From Pseudomonadota bacterium (GTDB lineage: Bacteria > Pseudomonadota > Gammaproteobacteria > Eutrophobiales > Eutrophobiaceae), in contig JABFGI010000002.1 of NCBI GenBank assembly GCA_013112535.1, positions 496,001 through 560,000 of the forward strand: a DNA stretch of 64,000 nucleotides, read 5' to 3'. The first letter of the stretch is position 1. Every line of letters starts with the position of its first letter. Below are positions 62,922-64,000 of the stretch, in pieces. A model generated the notes under the pieces. That model made no database searches and had not been told where the DNA came from. It worked only from the letters and a program-made list of their open reading frames with translations. A program made the translations under genes and the position numbers.

Positions 62922-64000
62922 ATGAAACAACAATTAAAAGTATCCATAGGCCAATATTCTGATAAAGGTCGTAAACAAACTAATCAAGACTTCCACGGTA
63001 TTGTTATACCGCAAGAACCTCAACTCAGCTCAAAAGGTATTGCCGTCGCGTTAGCCGACGGTATTAGCAGTAGTGATATTGGCCACATTGCCAGTCAATC
63101 AGCTGTCACCGGTTTTCTCGAAGATTATTACTGTACCTCTGATGCATGGTCGGTAAAGAAATCGGCATTGCGTGTTTTGAATGCAACAAACTCATGGTTA
63201 CATTCACAAACCCAACGCGGTCAGGGACGTTACGATAAAGATAAGGGTTGTGTATGCACATTGAGTACCATAGTCATTAAATCTACAACGGCTCATCTTT
63301 TTCATGTTGGTGACACACGTATTTATCGTTTGAACGATGACACACTGGAACAATTAACAACTGACCATCGCGTTATTATCTCTCCGGAAGAAAACTATCT
63401 TAGCCGAGCCCTCGGTATTAATCCTCAACTTGATGTTGATTATAAAAACCTGCAAATAACCACAGGGGATATTTTCTTATTATCAACTGATGGTGTTCAT
63501 GAAGAAGTTGATGAAATTTTTATAATTGATGCTATCAATAAAGACAGCGATGACCTTGATATAGCTGCGAAAAAAATTGTAGAAAAAGCTTATGAAAATG
63601 GTAGTAAAGATAACCTTACCGTTCAGATTGTAAGAATTGATGAAATACCAAACCAGAATATTGGCGATATCTATCTAAGGCTATCTGAATTACCGCTACC
63701 ACCTTTATTAGAACCCCGCATGAATTTTGATGGTTACAATATAGTTCGTGAAATCCATAGCAGTAGTCGCAGCCATGTTTATCTTGCAGAAGATGAAGAA
63801 ACAAAAGAACAAGTCGTTATAAAAACACCATCCATTGACTTACAGGAAGACGAAGCATATCTGGAACGTTTTCTTATGGAAGAATGGATAGCAAAACGAA
63901 TTAGCAGTGCACATGTATTAAAACCCTGTTCCCGTACACGTATACATAACTATGTCTATACCGTAACGGAATACATAGAAGGTCAAACATTAGCACAATG
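62922..64000 (+). CDS. PP2C phosphatase-protein kinase fusion (cut by window end)
   Basis: At least 359 residues, open at the right edge. The N-terminal PP2C-type phosphatase domain has GRKQTNQDFHG, ALADGISSSDIGHIAS, FHVGDTRIYRL and LLSTDGVHEEVD with metal-binding Asp residues. From about 265 a Ser/Thr kinase domain begins: YNIVREIHSSSRSHVYLAED, VVIKTPS with the ATP Lys, then VYTVTEYIEGQTLAQ. Such bifunctional enzymes accompany nirBD and nasA in other gammaproteobacteria, suggesting post-translational control of nitrogen assimilation, perhaps of transport. Its ATG lies 74 bp after cynS. Confidence 0.88.
   Translation, partial: MKQQLKVSIGQYSDKGRKQTNQDFHGIVIPQEPQLSSKGIAVALADGISSSDIGHIASQSAVTGFLEDYYCTSDAWSVKKSALRVLNATNSWLHSQTQRGQGRYDKDKGCVCTLSTIVIKSTTAHLFHVGDTRIYRLNDDTLEQLTTDHRVIISPEENYLSRALGINPQLDVDYKNLQITTGDIFLLSTDGVHEEVDEIFIIDAINKDSDDLDIAAKKIVEKAYENGSKDNLTVQIVRIDEIPNQNIGDIYLRLSELPLPPLLEPRMNFDGYNIVREIHSSSRSHVYLAEDEETKEQVVIKTPSIDLQEDEAYLERFLMEEWIAKRISSAHVLKPCSRTRIHNYVYTVTEYIEGQTLAQ

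Overview
The window is A+T-rich bacterial chromosome. The gene content points to a facultatively anaerobic, respiring gammaproteobacterium: rplM-rpsI, a split NrdJa/NrdJb ribonucleotide reductase, UbiTUV, NsrR with norCBQD, PpnN, and PQQ and siroheme enzymes. I cannot name the genus from sequence alone. No rRNA, insertion sequence or CRISPR array was seen.

Layout. (1) 1-960: end of rplM, rpsI with its terminator, and a complete tRNA-Gln(CUG). (2) 958-12590: a genomic island bounded by a duplicated 3' half of that tRNA plus flanking DNA. It holds an HNH-like protein, a transglutaminase-fold protein, a C5-cytosine methyltransferase, a NERD-domain SF1 helicase, and a tight operon of a sigma-70-type factor, a DrmA-like helicase and a DrmB-like DUF1998 protein. 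This is a DISARM-like defence locus without DrmC and with an unexpected sigma factor. Three small proteins follow. (3) 12861-21136: Sel1 lipoprotein, the nitric oxide reductase operon norCBQ-x-norD, divergent nsrR with a perfect NsrR operator, then NnrS, a cupin and a cytochrome P460. (4) 21196-29614: a ten-gene leftward operon running rubredoxin, CysJ, CysI, three DsrE-like proteins, DUF488, nitronate monooxygenase fused to DUF6306, 5-formyl-THF cyclo-ligase and PanE-like reductase; a LysR gene diverges from it. A further tRNA-Gln-like remnant lies near 30.76 kb. (5) 30993-38814: a PAS/GGDEF/EAL protein, an aldehyde dehydrogenase behind a dyad-rich upstream region, PpnN, hypotheticals and a hemerythrin.

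(6) 39357-44312: the oxygen-independent ubiquinone genes yhcC-like, ubiU, ubiV, ubiT and ubiD, with FNR/DNR-type boxes. (7) 44313-49220: pqqA, pqqD and pqqE (pqqB and pqqC are absent), then a 30-residue membrane peptide, a PuuD-like membrane protein, and SerC-like and PyrD-like proteins that have both lost residues binding the substrates of their namesakes. Upstream of pqqA are two matching palindromes and an FNR-type box. (8) 49313-54147: nrdJb, nrdJa, a secreted protein and a PhzF-family protein. (9) 54180-64000: assimilatory nitrate and nitrite reduction (nasA, FAD reductase, nirD, nirB) divergent from nirC, cynS and a PP2C-kinase fusion cut by the window end. The nirB-nirC gap holds two sigma-54 promoters, an NtrC-like site and two copies of the same leader terminator hairpin.

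Together the chromosomal genes suit a cell that meets low oxygen and nitrogen oxides: NO reduction and sensing, anaerobic quinone synthesis, oxygen-tolerant class II ribonucleotide reduction, and nitrogen-controlled nitrate, nitrite and cyanate use. The island adds a phage-defence-like cassette. Functional statements rest on motif reading and family knowledge, because no database search was possible.
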